The notes: generated by a model not told the origin, from the letters alone. DNA of 64,000 nucleotides from Shewanella putrefaciens (GCF_016406325.1 NZ_CP066370.1:2604001-2668000); one strand, 5' to 3'. Positions 54,543 to 64,000 are shown, counted from the stretch's first letter. Made by a program: numbers and translations.

Positions 54543-56156
54543 TTAATCGTAAAAAGCACCACAAACCGCTTTGGCAATCTCTTCTCGAGTCACCATCCCA
54601 CACAACTTACCCTGCTCTATCACCGGAAAAGCACTTGGCTTAGTGGCATAGGCATGGCGCAGCCGTTCTTCATAACTTTGATAGGTACTCGCAATCATCA
54701 GTCCGCTATCCGTTACAGGAAACAACTTTTGACGATCAACAACCATTAACTCAATTAATGCATCCAGTGGATCCTTAGGAGAGACAGTTAACACCTCGGT
54801 TTGCATTAAATCAGCCACTTTATCAGGCACACCTCGGGTAAACTCCTGTGCCCAAAGACTTCGTAATAAATCTTGTTGTGAAATAAACCCCACTAATGCT
54901 TGTTTATCATCGACCACAGGCGCAGAGCGAACATTTGCATCACTTAATAATTTTAAACCTGCATAAACAGATTGATCGGCACTTAGCGTGATGGGATGTC
55001 TGTCCATCACATCACTCACACACATTTTAGGAATAGATTTTGAAACCGCTTTGGCATTTAACATAGTAGGTTGATCTCCGGCAGAAATAGAATAAATATG
55101 AGCATCAGGACTTATTGATAACGCAGGCTCATTAGCAAGCGCGGTATCCGTTGGCATATCGTTGCTTAAGTAAGAAGAAGTCGCAGTCAATGCATTGACT
55201 AAGGTTAGTGTTGGGGTGTGGCGCTCAATGTTTGATGGGTGTTGAGGTTTGGCTTGCTCAATCCACCAATAACCGAGTCCCACAAAAATGCCACCACCAA
55301 CAATATTGCCCAGTGTCACCGGAATAAGATTCTTAATGACAAAGTGGCTGAGGGTTAAATCACTGAATTGCGCGGCATCAATAGCTGCTGAGGTAAAAAA
55401 CGTCTGATCAGCAAAAAGATGAATGGCAATTCCTAGGGGTACCATAAACAGATTAGCGATGCTGTGCTCAAAACCACTGCTCACAAACATGGCGACTGGC
55501 AACATCAGTAATATCGCTTTGGTTAACGCATCACGGCTCGCAAAGGTCATCCATACCCCTAAGCAAACCAACATGTTACAAAGGATCCCTAAACTAAATG
55601 CCTGAAACCAGCCGTGATGTAATTTATGCTGAGCGATCGTTAGGGCATTTATCCCCCAGCGTCCCCCGTCGAGCAGATACATACGGGCAGACATAATCAG
55701 TAGCAACATCACCATTGCACCGAGTAGATTACCTAGGTAGACCCGCGTCCAGCACATAACAAGTTGTTTAGTCGTGACTTTCTTTTGTGCCCAAGCAACA
55801 GAACTCAACACGGTACTCGTGAACAGCTCGCCGCCACAAATCACCACCAACATCAGTCCCAAACTAAAAGCTAACCCTCCCGCTAAGCGTACAAGCCCCC
55901 AAGCACTCCCAGACGCCCCCGTTGTTACTGTGATATAAAATACAAATGCTAAGGCAATAAAACCGCCTGCAAATGCTGCCAAACCAAATGATTGCCAAGC
56001 AGATTTAGCTACCTTACTTTGCCCATAGTGTTCAGCATGTTGATAAAGACTTCGCTTATCAGGCTCAGTCTTTCCGTTATGATGTGGATTGAATGGTGTT
56101 GGCGAGCTGAGATGAGGTTGCGCCCTCATATGAGCATCATAATGTGATGCCTTCAT
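54543..56156 (-). CDS. focA: FocA-type formate channel fused to C-terminal CBS domains
   Basis: 537 aa, against about 285 for E. coli FocA. Residues 40-305 are a formate/nitrite transporter: GGELFTSTVLSS, ILCNMLVCLGVWM and SGFEHSIANLFMVPLG with pore histidine H231 (equivalent to H209 of FocA). A polar linker (305-375) leads to a CBS pair (about 378-435 DVMDRHPITLSADQSV to QQDLLRSL, and 447-491) plus an extra CBS-like half (505-532). CBS pairs usually bind adenosine nucleotides, so channel gating by energy charge is inferred. The frame opens at a GTG six codons earlier; ATG 56156 has TTGGAG upstream. It belongs to the Pfl locus. Confidence 0.9.
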   Translation of the reverse strand: MKASHYDAHMRAQPHLSSPTPFNPHHNGKTEPDKRSLYQHAEHYGQSKVAKSAWQSFGLAAFAGGFIALAFVFYITVTTGASGSAWGLVRLAGGLAFSLGLMLVVICGGELFTSTVLSSVAWAQKKVTTKQLVMCWTRVYLGNLLGAMVMLLLIMSARMYLLDGGRWGINALTIAQHKLHHGWFQAFSLGILCNMLVCLGVWMTFASRDALTKAILLMLPVAMFVSSGFEHSIANLFMVPLGIAIHLFADQTFFTSAAIDAAQFSDLTLSHFVIKNLIPVTLGNIVGGGIFVGLGYWWIEQAKPQHPSNIERHTPTLTLVNALTATSSYLSNDMPTDTALANEPALSISPDAHIYSISAGDQPTMLNAKAVSKSIPKMCVSDVMDRHPITLSADQSVYAGLKLLSDANVRSAPVVDDKQALVGFISQQDLLRSLWAQEFTRGVPDKVADLMQTEVLTVSPKDPLDALIELMVVDRQKLFPVTDSGLMIASTYQSYEERLRHAYATKPSAFPVIEQGKLCGMVTREEIAKAVCGAFYD

Positions 56157-57072
56157 CTCAGTTAGCTCCAACACTGAATATTTTCGGGGAAAATAGCGTT
56201 AACAACATAAATTTCTCCAGTAATTTCATTGCCCTGTGAATAGTGCAATCAAACAATAACCTGAAGAATCACTCAATAAAATTGGGTAATAATGATAGGA
56301 ACCATCAATAACCCTGATAACAAAACCTCATTCAAACTAGAATGTTAAAATGCAAAAAATACTTAACACTACACATTACCTATTGTTTTAAATAACAAAA
56401 TAATATAAATTCAGAATTCACCACCTATTAATCAAGATCTTTAGCTAAAAAGCACTCACTTAGCCAATGATACTTATCGATTACATTATCACCTCACCCC
56501 CTCCTATTTTGTCCCGTAGCAGGACATTATCAGCCCACTTGATAATGAAACATCTGCCTTTTACATCTCAGAGAAAACGATAAAAAAACACACCTTGCCT
56601 CACACTTATTCATACACACCTACTGATCTAACTCACAATCAGGACTTGTATTTCAAGCAGCCTCAAATTCCCACCCTATTTAGCTGCGCTATAACACAGA
56701 ATCACTGCCAAATGTGATCAATAGGTAACGCAATATGCATGCCTAAGCGGCAATTTTTATCGTTATCCCACCTAAGTTGTTAAGTGCCTCCCAAATCCCT
56801 AAAACAGGTGTTTCAGATTTATTGATACCTAGTGATGACATTAATTACCTATGTTAAGATTTAACAGGTAAATTGGTCAGACCAATTTACGCATTAGGAA
56901 CACGACAGAATGAGGACAAATTGGGGTGAATAACTTGTCCGCATCGACGACTAAAAAGTGACTACTCTTTAGCTTGCTAAGCAACAAGCAAAAGCAGTTA
57001 CCAAAATCATGGAACACGCTCGGTTGTCATCAAATGATGAATCACAATGTTCTTTTCGGAGAATGAGAAACT
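56157..57072. other. Long divergent control region between focA and the DUF3360 gene
   Basis: About 916 bp of A/T-rich sequence without a credible gene. It contains an exact inverted repeat CATTATC / GATAATG (56525-56531, 56541-56547) with another CATTATC at 56484, a PdhR-type palindrome at 56869-56889, and short hairpins in the DUF3360 leader (GGACAA/TTGTCC at about 56923-56951). The ATG of the DUF3360 gene follows CGGAGAATGAG. Confidence 0.6.
56869..56889. promoter_or_regulatory. PdhR-type operator upstream of the DUF3360 gene
   Basis: A perfect palindrome, TAAATTGGTC-A-GACCAATTTA. Its core AATTGGT-CAG-ACCAATT equals the E. coli PdhR consensus AATTGGTnnnACCAATT. It lies 184 bp before the DUF3360 start and over 700 bp from focA. 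Related GntR regulators (LldR, FadR) have similar sites, so the protein is inferred. Confidence 0.72.
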
Positions 57073-58605
57073 ATGTCTGAAACAGTCAAAAAAGAAGAAA
57101 GGGAAGCCTCAGAGCGGACTTACAGAGAGCTGCACCGTCCAGCGTCTCAGTTTGTCACTCGCGAAGCGTATTTGGAGCATGAGCTTAAAATCATGAAACC
57201 AAGACGCTGGGGATTAAATTTACCGGGTCGCGACTTTCGTTTCGAGTGGGAGGACTTAGTCCCCGCATTAGCTGGAACTATCGGAATTACCGTAATGTAT
57301 TCAGCGGTGATGGCAGCATGGGCAGCAGGATTAACTGAACGGTGGGAACATATCAATTTAGGGGCAGAGTTTGCCATCCAAGTTGTCCGTGTTGAAATGC
57401 TTATCCCCGCGTTACTCTTCTGTATCATTAGTTCTGGTTTTATTAATCCTCGCGCTAACTTAGGTGGTAATCACGGCCCAATGATCCCCTTAATTGGTGC
57501 CATCGCTTTAGCGGGCGCACACCCACTTGCATTAGCCATGCTGATTGGGATATTTGGTCTCATTCTCAGTTATTTTAAGGGAGGATCGCGGCTCGTTAAC
57601 CTGACAAGTGGCGGTGTAGCAGGGGGATTATTGGTGTTCCTCGGTTTTATGGGCGCCAAAAGCCAAATTGGTTCACTCTTCGAGTGGGCTGGCGGTTTAC
57701 AGGCCAAACATAGCTTAGATTACTCACTCGGTTATGTGGCTTTTGCAATCTTACTCGTCAATGTCATTTTATATGCTTACCTTGCTAAAGTGGGTAAACG
57801 CTGGCTGGCGATTCCACTATGCTCTATCACTGCGATTGCCTTAGCCTTTGGCTTAGGAGCGGGCCTTGATCTGAAATTTGTCACAGAACCAGGGATCCCT
57901 AACCTTAACCCTGTCTACTGGTGGGGCTCGACTGAGCATGGATGGCAACTAGGTTTACCTAATACTGCACACTTTATCGCTTCACTGCCCTTTGCCATCT
58001 TAGCGGTTGCTATGTGGTCACCGGATTTCTTAGGACATCGTATTTTCCAAGAGCTGAATTACCCTAAAGGCGCGGAAAAAGTGTTAATGGATGTTGATGA
58101 CACAATGACAACCTGTTCACTGCGCCAAATGGTAGGCACAGCAGTCGGTGGTGGTAACATTACATCATCTTGGGGGACTTATATGATCCCTGCTGCCATT
58201 GCAAAACGCCCTATTCCCGCTGGTGCCATTTTACTCGGTAGCCTTTGTATTATTGTCGCAATTATTGGTTATCCAATGGATGTGACGGTATGGCGTCCAG
58301 TGATGTCAATAGCATTGTTGGTCGGCGTGTTCTTACCACTGCTTGAAGCAGGCTTACAAATGGTAAAAGACAATTTAAGTAGCCAAGCGGCTGGGATTTG
58401 TATTTTTGCCTCTTTTGTTGCCAACCCAGTGCTTGCTTGGGCCTTAACGATGCTGCTTGATAACAATGGTCTTATTGGTGATAAGGAACGTCCAAAAACC
58501 TTGTCATTTGCTGACCGAGTCATCATTCCAGGCTTAGCATTTATCATTTGTCTAGCTGCCATGTTAGCCGTTGGGATGATTGAAGGTATCCCTGCACTAC
58601 TTTGA
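57073..58605 (+). CDS. DUF3360 multipass membrane protein (putative permease)
   Basis: 510-aa protein of the DUF3360 family, known mainly from Shewanella and Vibrio. A charged N-terminal tail (1-50, with the RWGLNLPGRDFRFEWEDLVP entry) is followed by about 11-12 hydrophobic segments; FINPRANLGGNHGPMIPLIGAI and VGGGNITSSWGTYMIPAAIAKRP are glycine-rich stretches in positions reminiscent of the SulP/NCS2 transporter fold. No substrate is known. It lies between focA and pflB with a PdhR-type operator in front, pointing to pyruvate, formate or another fermentation acid. A hairpin follows. Confidence 0.85.
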   Translation: MSETVKKEEREASERTYRELHRPASQFVTREAYLEHELKIMKPRRWGLNLPGRDFRFEWEDLVPALAGTIGITVMYSAVMAAWAAGLTERWEHINLGAEFAIQVVRVEMLIPALLFCIISSGFINPRANLGGNHGPMIPLIGAIALAGAHPLALAMLIGIFGLILSYFKGGSRLVNLTSGGVAGGLLVFLGFMGAKSQIGSLFEWAGGLQAKHSLDYSLGYVAFAILLVNVILYAYLAKVGKRWLAIPLCSITAIALAFGLGAGLDLKFVTEPGIPNLNPVYWWGSTEHGWQLGLPNTAHFIASLPFAILAVAMWSPDFLGHRIFQELNYPKGAEKVLMDVDDTMTTCSLRQMVGTAVGGGNITSSWGTYMIPAAIAKRPIPAGAILLGSLCIIVAIIGYPMDVTVWRPVMSIALLVGVFLPLLEAGLQMVKDNLSSQAAGICIFASFVANPVLAWALTMLLDNNGLIGDKERPKTLSFADRVIIPGLAFIICLAAMLAVGMIEGIPALL

Positions 58606-58614
58606 TAAAACCGT

Positions 58615-58650
58615 TTAGCGCAAGCCAATAATATTGTTGGTTTGCGCTAA
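58615..58650 (+). terminator. Hairpin after the DUF3360 gene
   Basis: 14-position stem (58615-58628 against 58637-58650, one G-T pair), 9 bp past the stop. No strong T-run. Confidence 0.6.
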
Positions 58651-58993
58651 TGATAGGCACTATTTATTTCGCTGATATATAGTCAATCTGATTGATTTTA
58701 AAAACATTTACATATCAACCAGATTGCCTATATACCATTGACCCTATAATGACTAAATAAGTAAACATGTTTTTTTTTGTGTGCTCTACCAAAATTGAAT
58801 CCGAATATCAGTGTATTTGTATTGCTGAATTAAACATGTTTGAACGTAGTTTAGATATATGACTAATCGGTGAGATGCAAACGTTAATTTGCGGTAAAAA
58901 TGCTATCTGGGTAGCAATTTTGGAATTAACTCAAGGCAAACTAAACTGATTTGAGTGCCATAGTAGGTTAGCTATGGTAATATGGACATGGTT

Positions 58994-59015
58994 AATTGGT
59001 CTTACCAATTATAAT
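58994..59015 (+). promoter_or_regulatory. pflB promoter with PdhR-type operator
   Basis: AATTGGT-CTT-ACCAATT (58994-59010) is an exact match to the PdhR consensus. The next bases form a TATAAT -10 box (59010-59015), so a bound repressor would block the -35/-10 space. No good -35 hexamer is seen, which suggests activator help, for example FNR, ArcA or CRP. Confidence 0.72.
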
Positions 59016-59078
59016 GAGACATTATCGATAACCGAACTAACGAATATTTGTCATCTTATCGGGTATCAATAGACAGGC

Positions 59079-59218
59079 TTTTAAAGTAACAACTGTTGTA
59101 AAACAACAGGCACTTTAAAATCAGTTCCCATCATAGGGCGTCATCATGAAGGGAGCTTTTTATATCAGGAATTAGCTATTGGCTTATACTCAGCATTGCT
59201 TAGCGCTGATCGCCAATA
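59079..59218 (+). promoter_or_regulatory. Structured pflB leader with terminator-like hairpin
   Basis: Three hairpins in series. (1) 59079-59120: outer TTTTAAAGT/ACTTTAAAA, inner CTGTTGT/ACAACAG, AAA loop. (2) 59123-59157: AGTTCCCATCAT/ATGAAGGGAGCT with one mismatch, followed by TTTTTATAT, the form of an intrinsic terminator. (3) 59177-59218: TATTGGC/GCCAATA with an inner CAGC/GCTG stem. The pflB ribosome-binding site AAAAGG (59234-59239) follows. A nine-codon frame (59146-59175, MKGAFYIRN) with AGGG upstream overlaps hairpin 2. Regulatory function is inference. Confidence 0.5.
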
Positions 59219-59249
59219 ACCTTTATCTCAACCAAAAGGTATTAGTACG

Positions 59250-61532
59250 ATGACCGACAAAACTGAACTGTTTGCCAGCGCATGGGAAGGTTTCACTCCT
59301 GGCGATTGGAAATCTGAAGTCAATGTACGTGACTTTATCCAACAAAACTATACTCCCTATGAAGGCGACGAATCATTCCTAGCCGGTGCCACCGAAGCAA
59401 CCACAACACTGTGGGATAAAGTGATGGAAGGCATTAAACAGGAAAACCGTACCCACGCGCCTGTTGATTTCGATACTAAGATGGTGTCAACCATCACCTC
59501 CCATGATGCGGGTTATATCAACAAAGATTTAGAAACTATCGTTGGCTTGCAAACAGATGCACCATTAAAACGTGCAATGTTACCTAACGGTGGTATTCGT
59601 ATGGTGGAAAGCTCATGCGCCGCCTACGGTCGTGAACTAGATGAAGATGTTAAATACGTCTATTCAGAACTGCGTAAAACCCATAACCAAGGCGTGTTTG
59701 ATGTTTACACACCAGAAATTATGGCTTGCCGTAAATCAGGTGTATTAACCGGTTTACCCGATGCCTATGGCCGTGGCCGTATTATCGGTGACTATCGCCG
59801 AGTCGCACTTTACGGTATCGATTACTTGATGAAAGATAAGTTTGCCCAATTTAGCTCACTGCAAGCGCAGTTTGAAGCGGGTGAAGATTTATCAAATGTT
59901 ATTCAACTACGCGAAGAAATTGCCGAACAACACCGTGCACTAGGCCAAATGAAGAAAATGGCTGCTAAGTATGGTTTTGATATTTCAGGCCCAGCTAAAA
60001 ATGCTCGCGAAGCGATTCAATGGACTTACTTTGGCTACTTAGCCGCAGTGAAGAGCCAAAATGGCGCGGCGATGTCATTAGGACGTACTTCATCATTCCT
60101 TGATGTCTATATCGAACGCGATCTGAAAAATGGCACCTTAACTGAGCTACAAGCTCAGGAAATGATTGACCATTTCGTGATGAAACTGCGTATGGTGCGT
60201 TTCCTACGTACTCCTGAATACGATGAGTTATTCTCCGGCGACCCGATTTGGGCAACTGAATCTATTGGTGGTATGGGCTTAGATGGCCGTACTTTAGTGA
60301 CCAAATCAAGCTTCCGTTTCTTGAATACCCTTTACACTATGGGTCCAAGTCCTGAGCCTAATATCACCGTGCTATGGTCAGATAAACTGCCGATCGGTTT
60401 CAAAAAATATTGCGCTAAAGTGTCTATCGATACTAGCTCAATCCAATACGAAAACGATGACTTAATGCGTCCTGATTTCCAATCTGACGATTATGCTATC
60501 GCCTGTTGCGTAAGCCCAATGGTTGTGGGTAAACACATGCAGTTCTTCGGTGCTCGTGCAAACCTCGCAAAAACCATGTTATATGCGATCAACGGCGGTA
60601 TTGATGAAAAACTGAAAATCCAAATCGCCCCTAAAGCAGACATGATCACTGACGAAGTGCTCAACTTTGATGATGTAATGAATCGTCTTGACGGCTTAAT
60701 GGATTGGTTAGCAACCCAATATGTTGCGTCATTGAATGCTATCCATTTTATGCACGACAAGTACTCTTACGAAGCTGCCCTCATGGCACTGCATGACAGA
60801 GATGTACGCCGTACTATGGCTTGTGGTATTGCCGGTCTATCTATCGCTGCCGACTCACTGTCTGCGATTAAATACGCTACCGTAAAACCTGTTCGTGATG
60901 AAAACGGCATTGCTGTTGATTTCGACATCAGTGGCGACTATCCAAAATTTGGTAACAACGACCCACGTGTTGACGATATCGCCTGTGACTTAGTTGAACG
61001 TTTTATGGCCAAAATTCGTGACCGTAAAATGTATCGCAATGCAGTACCAACTCAGTCAATTCTGACCATCACCTCAAACGTGGTTTATGGTAAGAAAACA
61101 GGTAACACACCCGATGGTCGTCGCTCAGGTGCGCCATTTGCACCGGGTGCAAACCCAATGCATGGCCGTGACGAAAAAGGTGCAATCGCTTCTTTAACTT
61201 CTGTGGCTAAACTGCCTTTCGCCCACGCCCAAGACGGTATTTCTTATACCTTCTCAATCGTGCCAAATGCCTTAGGTAAAGATGATGATGCACGCCGCGC
61301 CAACTTAGCAGCATTGATGGATGGCTATTTCGACCACAATGACAAAAAAGAAGGTGGCCAGCACTTAAACGTCAACGTGATGAATCGTGAAATGCTCGAA
61401 GACGCTGTTAAGCATCCAGACAAGTATCCACAACTGACCATCCGTGTTTCTGGTTATGCAGTGCGCTTTAATTCACTGACGCCAGAGCAACAACAAGATG
61501 TGATCACACGTACTTTTACTAAAGGCCTGTAA
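59250..61532 (+). CDS. pflB: Formate C-acetyltransferase (pyruvate formate-lyase) PflB
   Basis: Glycyl-radical enzyme that cleaves pyruvate with CoA to acetyl-CoA and formate under anoxic conditions. Active-site cysteines C419-C420 (AIACCVSPM) and radical glycine G735 (RVSGYAVRF) are one position later than in E. coli. 760 aa, the family length. It is activated by PflA downstream; product formate may leave through FocA and acetyl-CoA goes to Pta-AckA. Expression is probably under the PdhR-type site and anaerobic regulators. Confidence 0.97.
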   Translation: MTDKTELFASAWEGFTPGDWKSEVNVRDFIQQNYTPYEGDESFLAGATEATTTLWDKVMEGIKQENRTHAPVDFDTKMVSTITSHDAGYINKDLETIVGLQTDAPLKRAMLPNGGIRMVESSCAAYGRELDEDVKYVYSELRKTHNQGVFDVYTPEIMACRKSGVLTGLPDAYGRGRIIGDYRRVALYGIDYLMKDKFAQFSSLQAQFEAGEDLSNVIQLREEIAEQHRALGQMKKMAAKYGFDISGPAKNAREAIQWTYFGYLAAVKSQNGAAMSLGRTSSFLDVYIERDLKNGTLTELQAQEMIDHFVMKLRMVRFLRTPEYDELFSGDPIWATESIGGMGLDGRTLVTKSSFRFLNTLYTMGPSPEPNITVLWSDKLPIGFKKYCAKVSIDTSSIQYENDDLMRPDFQSDDYAIACCVSPMVVGKHMQFFGARANLAKTMLYAINGGIDEKLKIQIAPKADMITDEVLNFDDVMNRLDGLMDWLATQYVASLNAIHFMHDKYSYEAALMALHDRDVRRTMACGIAGLSIAADSLSAIKYATVKPVRDENGIAVDFDISGDYPKFGNNDPRVDDIACDLVERFMAKIRDRKMYRNAVPTQSILTITSNVVYGKKTGNTPDGRRSGAPFAPGANPMHGRDEKGAIASLTSVAKLPFAHAQDGISYTFSIVPNALGKDDDARRANLAALMDGYFDHNDKKEGGQHLNVNVMNREMLEDAVKHPDKYPQLTIRVSGYAVRFNSLTPEQQQDVITRTFTKGL

Positions 61533-61545
61533 GCTAAATAAGTAA

Positions 61546-61572
61546 AGGCTGTAGTACACTGTACTACAGCCT
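61546..61572 (+). other. Perfect hairpin between pflB and pflA
   Basis: AGGCTGTAGTACA / TGTACTACAGCCT, 13-bp arms around a single C, with an imperfect AAGT/ACTT extension. It starts 13 bp past the pflB stop and ends 23 bp before pflA. No T-run follows, so it is more likely an mRNA processing or stability element, or partial terminator, setting a high PflB:PflA ratio. Confidence 0.7.
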
Positions 61573-61595
61573 CACTTATTTTATCAGGAGTCACA

Positions 61596-62336
61596 ATGGC
61601 AGTTATCGGTCGGATCCACTCAGTGGAATCCTTTGGCACAGTAGATGGTCCTGGCATACGGTTTATCGCCTTTATGCAAGGCTGTTTAATGCGCTGCCAA
61701 TATTGCCACAACCGTGACACTTGGGATCTTGATGGTGGCAAAGAAGTGCAAGTCGATGAGTTAATGAGTCAAATCATCAGCTACCGACCTTTCCTTGATG
61801 CCAGCAATGGTGGTGTAACAGCAAGTGGTGGTGAAGCTATTTTACAGGCCGAATTCGTCGCCGAATTATTTAAAGCCTGTAAAAATGAGGGTGTTCATAC
61901 CTGTTTAGACACCAATGGCTTTGTACGTAAGTACACACCTGTGATTGATGAGTTACTTGACCACACTGACTTGGTTCTACTCGACATCAAACACATGGAT
62001 GACGAAAAACACATTGAATTAACCAAAGTCAGTAATCACAGAACACTGCAATTTGCCGAGTATTTGGCAAAACGCAACCAAGCGACATGGATACGTTATG
62101 TCGTCGTGGGCGGATTTACCGATGATGAAGCATCGGCATTGCAACTGGCCGAGTTTATCAAGCCCATGAAAAACATTGAAAAGGTAGAGTTACTGCCCTA
62201 TCACGAATTAGGTAAGCATAAGTGGGAAGCCATGGGCGAAAACTATCAACTCGATGGCGTATCTCCCCCAAGCCGCGAAACCATGGAAAAGATTAAAGCG
62301 GTATTTGTCCAGCAAGGCATAAACGCGGTTTATTAG
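61596..62336 (+). CDS. pflA: Pyruvate formate-lyase activating enzyme PflA
   Basis: Radical-SAM enzyme that abstracts hydrogen from the PflB glycine. The cluster cysteines are C30, C34 and C37 ([15 protein letters not shown]), SGGEAILQ is the SAM-binding GGE motif, and [12 protein letters not shown] closes the family pattern. 246 aa equals E. coli PflA. ATG follows CAGGAG. Convergent with yfbV. Confidence 0.97.
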   Translation: MAVIGRIHSVESFGTVDGPGIRFIAFMQGCLMRCQYCHNRDTWDLDGGKEVQVDELMSQIISYRPFLDASNGGVTASGGEAILQAEFVAELFKACKNEGVHTCLDTNGFVRKYTPVIDELLDHTDLVLLDIKHMDDEKHIELTKVSNHRTLQFAEYLAKRNQATWIRYVVVGGFTDDEASALQLAEFIKPMKNIEKVELLPYHELGKHKWEAMGENYQLDGVSPPSRETMEKIKAVFVQQGINAVY

Positions 62337-62380
62337 TCGACTAAGCAGCGATTAAAAACACATTAAGACAAAATATAAAA

Positions 62381-62824
62381 CTAGAGTTCTTCCCAATAAC
62401 TGGCATCTAAGCGCTCAAAGGCTATTTTTAAAATAACCGCCATATCGAGATAACAAGCCTTAGCACCTAAGGTTTGGCATTGAATGCCCATGGAAGACAG
62501 CTTTGCGCTTAACTGGTTACTCCAGTCGAAGAGCGACAAAGGTAAAGGATGGCGAGCCCGCCAACCTAGCCATAATAAGCCCTGCACTGGCAGGCTGATA
62601 AAAAATAAAGCGATAGTGACAGCTTGTGGCAAAAATGCCCAACCATAGATATATAGCTGGCTCATACTCGCAAAAACCGCCAACACTGGCATCACCAGAA
62701 TGGCAAGCTGAGTCGCACGCACAACCCGATACTCAGGAAAAAACAAACCCAGTTGTCTAACCATAGGCCACGTCTTCATATAACGGCGACCGTCTCCTAA
62801 GGTTTTGAGAATATTGATGCTCAA
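62381..62824 (-). CDS. yfbV: YfbV-family (UPF0208) membrane protein
   Basis: Inner-membrane protein with two helices (about residues 35-55 and 60-82). LGDGRRYMKTWPMVRQLGLFFPEYRVVRATQLAI and SLPVQGLLWLGWRARHPLP match E. coli YfbV, reported to insulate the terminus macrodomain and linked there, as here, to ackA. The frame opens at ATG 62863 without a ribosome-binding site; TTG 62824 follows GTAGGTGT and gives a 147-aa protein near the E. coli length (151), so it is preferred here, though ATG 62863 is possible. Divergent from ackA. Confidence 0.88.
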   Translation of the reverse strand: MSINILKTLGDGRRYMKTWPMVRQLGLFFPEYRVVRATQLAILVMPVLAVFASMSQLYIYGWAFLPQAVTIALFFISLPVQGLLWLGWRARHPLPLSLFDWSNQLSAKLSSMGIQCQTLGAKACYLDMAVILKIAFERLDASYWEEL

Positions 62825-62964
62825 TTTTAGACACCTACAACAATGGAATACTGTTTTTACCATAGCATAATTTGGCGCTTTGCCCCAAGACTGTTACGGC
62901 AAATACTCGGTGGTTCTATAGTTTTTGAATCGTTATATTAAACACAATGGCAAAAGGTTTACAC

Positions 62965-64000
62965 ATGTCTAATAAACTGGTTTTAGTACTCAATTGCGGT
63001 AGCTCTTCACTCAAATTTGCCGTCATTGACGCGCAAACAGGTGACGATCAGATCTCTGGCCTAGCCGAGTGTTTTGGCTTAGAAGATTCTCGTATCAAAT
63101 GGAAAATCAACGGTGAAAAACAGGAAGCTGCCTTAGGTGCATTTACAGCTCACCGTGAAGCCGTTGAATTCATTGTTAATAAAATCCTTGCGGGTCAACC
63201 TGAGTTAGCAGCACAAATCCAAGCTGTAGGTCATCGTATTGTTCATGGCGGCGAAAAATTCACTCGTTCAGTGATTATTGATGATAGCGTGATCAAAGGT
63301 ATTGAAGATTGTGCATCACTTGCCCCATTGCATAACCCTGCACACCTTATTGGCATTAGAGCGGCAATGGCCTCTTTCCCTAAATTGCCTCAAGTAGCAG
63401 TGTTTGATACCGCTTTCCACCAAAGCATGCCAGACAGAGCTTACGTCTATGCCTTACCATACAAGTTATATCGCGAACACGGTATTCGTCGTTATGGTAT
63501 GCATGGTACTAGCCATTTATTTGTTAGCCGTGAAGCGGCGAAAATGCTCAACAAACCGTTAGCCGAAACCAATGTGATCTGTGCACATTTAGGAAATGGC
63601 GCTTCTGTTACCGCAGTGAAAGGTGGCAAAAGTGTCGACACCTCTATGGGCTTAACCCCATTAGAAGGTTTAGTGATGGGCACTCGTTGTGGCGATATTG
63701 ATCCTTCAATCATCTATCACTTAGTCCATCAATTAGGTTACACGCTTGAAGAAGTCAATAACCTGATGAACAAGCAAAGTGGTCTGCTGGGTATTTCCGA
63801 GCTGACTAACGATTGCCGTGGCATCGAAGAAGGTTATGCTGACGGCCATAAAGGCGCGACCTTAGCCTTAGAAATCTTCTGCTATCGTTTAGCCAAATAC
63901 ATTGCCTCTTACACAGTGCCACTGGGCCGTTTAGATGCAGTCGTCTTTACGGGTGGCATTGGTGAAAACTCTGACTTAATTCGTGAGAAAGTACTTAACC
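62965..64000 (+). CDS. ackA: Acetate kinase AckA, N-terminal part
   Basis: ASKHA-fold kinase converting acetyl phosphate and ADP to acetate and ATP (and the reverse). [17 protein letters not shown] at the N-terminus, [43 protein letters not shown] and [11 protein letters not shown] are the acetate kinase signatures. The first 345 codons are present and the gene runs off the window; the full length is usually about 400. ATG follows AAAAGG. pta normally follows. It completes pyruvate to acetate via PflB. Confidence 0.96.
   Translation, partial: MSNKLVLVLNCGSSSLKFAVIDAQTGDDQISGLAECFGLEDSRIKWKINGEKQEAALGAFTAHREAVEFIVNKILAGQPELAAQIQAVGHRIVHGGEKFTRSVIIDDSVIKGIEDCASLAPLHNPAHLIGIRAAMASFPKLPQVAVFDTAFHQSMPDRAYVYALPYKLYREHGIRRYGMHGTSHLFVSREAAKMLNKPLAETNVICAHLGNGASVTAVKGGKSVDTSMGLTPLEGLVMGTRCGDIDPSIIYHLVHQLGYTLEEVNNLMNKQSGLLGISELTNDCRGIEEGYADGHKGATLALEIFCYRLAKYIASYTVPLGRLDAVVFTGGIGENSDLIREKVLN

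Larger units (their letters stand above)
58606..59249. other. pflB control and leader region
   Basis: 644 bp without a gene. It holds the terminator hairpin of the DUF3360 gene, the PdhR-type operator and -10 box, and a leader with three consecutive hairpins, listed separately. Confidence 0.65.

Noticed and set aside
56484..56547. Triple CATTATC/GATAATG sequence as a possible small CRISPR-like or iteron array
   Set aside because: Only three 7-bp matches with irregular spacing; no regular repeat-spacer structure. Retained only as a note in the intergenic entry.
59995..60255. Minus-strand frames within pflB
   Set aside because: Fully inside a highly conserved gene and lacking any start context.

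Overview
The window reads as chromosome of a Shewanella species (oneidensis/putrefaciens/baltica type). The evidence is the gene content and order: bioA divergent from bioBFCD; a CrbS-type sensor kinase divergent from acs; smc-zipA-ligA; cysZ and cysK; and a focA/pflB/pflA/yfbV/ackA block. No prophage, insertion sequence or CRISPR array was seen. Most genes look like ordinary core metabolism, so the interesting signals are mainly regulatory or structural.

Layout. 1-738 is the C-terminal part of a TonB-dependent receptor. 838-6301 is the biotin locus (bioD, bioC, bioF, bioB on minus; bioA on plus) with a probable BirA operator between bioB and bioA. 6534-8135 is a chemoreceptor. 8191-13756 is the acetate-sensing pair crbS and acs, divergently transcribed, with a strong palindrome upstream of acs. 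13958-16033 holds radD and grxA. 16297-22223 is a complete rRNA operon on minus (promoter, boxA, 16S, tRNA-Ile, tRNA-Ala, 23S, 5S, terminator), with a tRNA-Ile relic and a repeated double-hairpin element in its spacers. 22327-25041 holds gmhB, a GntR regulator and a KAS III-like enzyme.

25239-29930 (minus) is a probable acetate-uptake operon: DUF4212 small subunit, sodium:solute symporter, a cNMP/CBS/DUF294 signalling protein and a DEDD exonuclease. A near-copy of the acs palindrome lies upstream of it. 30547-36347 holds a DsbA-like protein, a YeeZ-like NAD-binding protein, an HD-GYP protein, a DUF2919 protein and ligA. 36424-41890 holds zipA, smc and cysZ. 41985-45519 holds a second KAS III-like enzyme coupled to an RDD membrane protein, then cysK. 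45718-46798 is a methyltransferase gene broken by a frameshift at a C7 run. 46930-54463 holds a TDT-family transporter, a large TonB-dependent receptor, a YfcC-type carrier and a LysR regulator.

54543-64000 is the fermentative pyruvate/formate/acetate block: a FocA channel fused to CBS domains, a DUF3360 membrane protein, pflB, pflA, yfbV and the 5' part of ackA. Two PdhR-type operators (one upstream of DUF3360, one on the pflB promoter) suggest shared pyruvate control. The pflB leader holds three consecutive hairpins, the middle one shaped like an intrinsic terminator. The window therefore covers both directions of acetate metabolism: production (Pfl, AckA) and scavenging (Acs, the symporter operon, CrbS).
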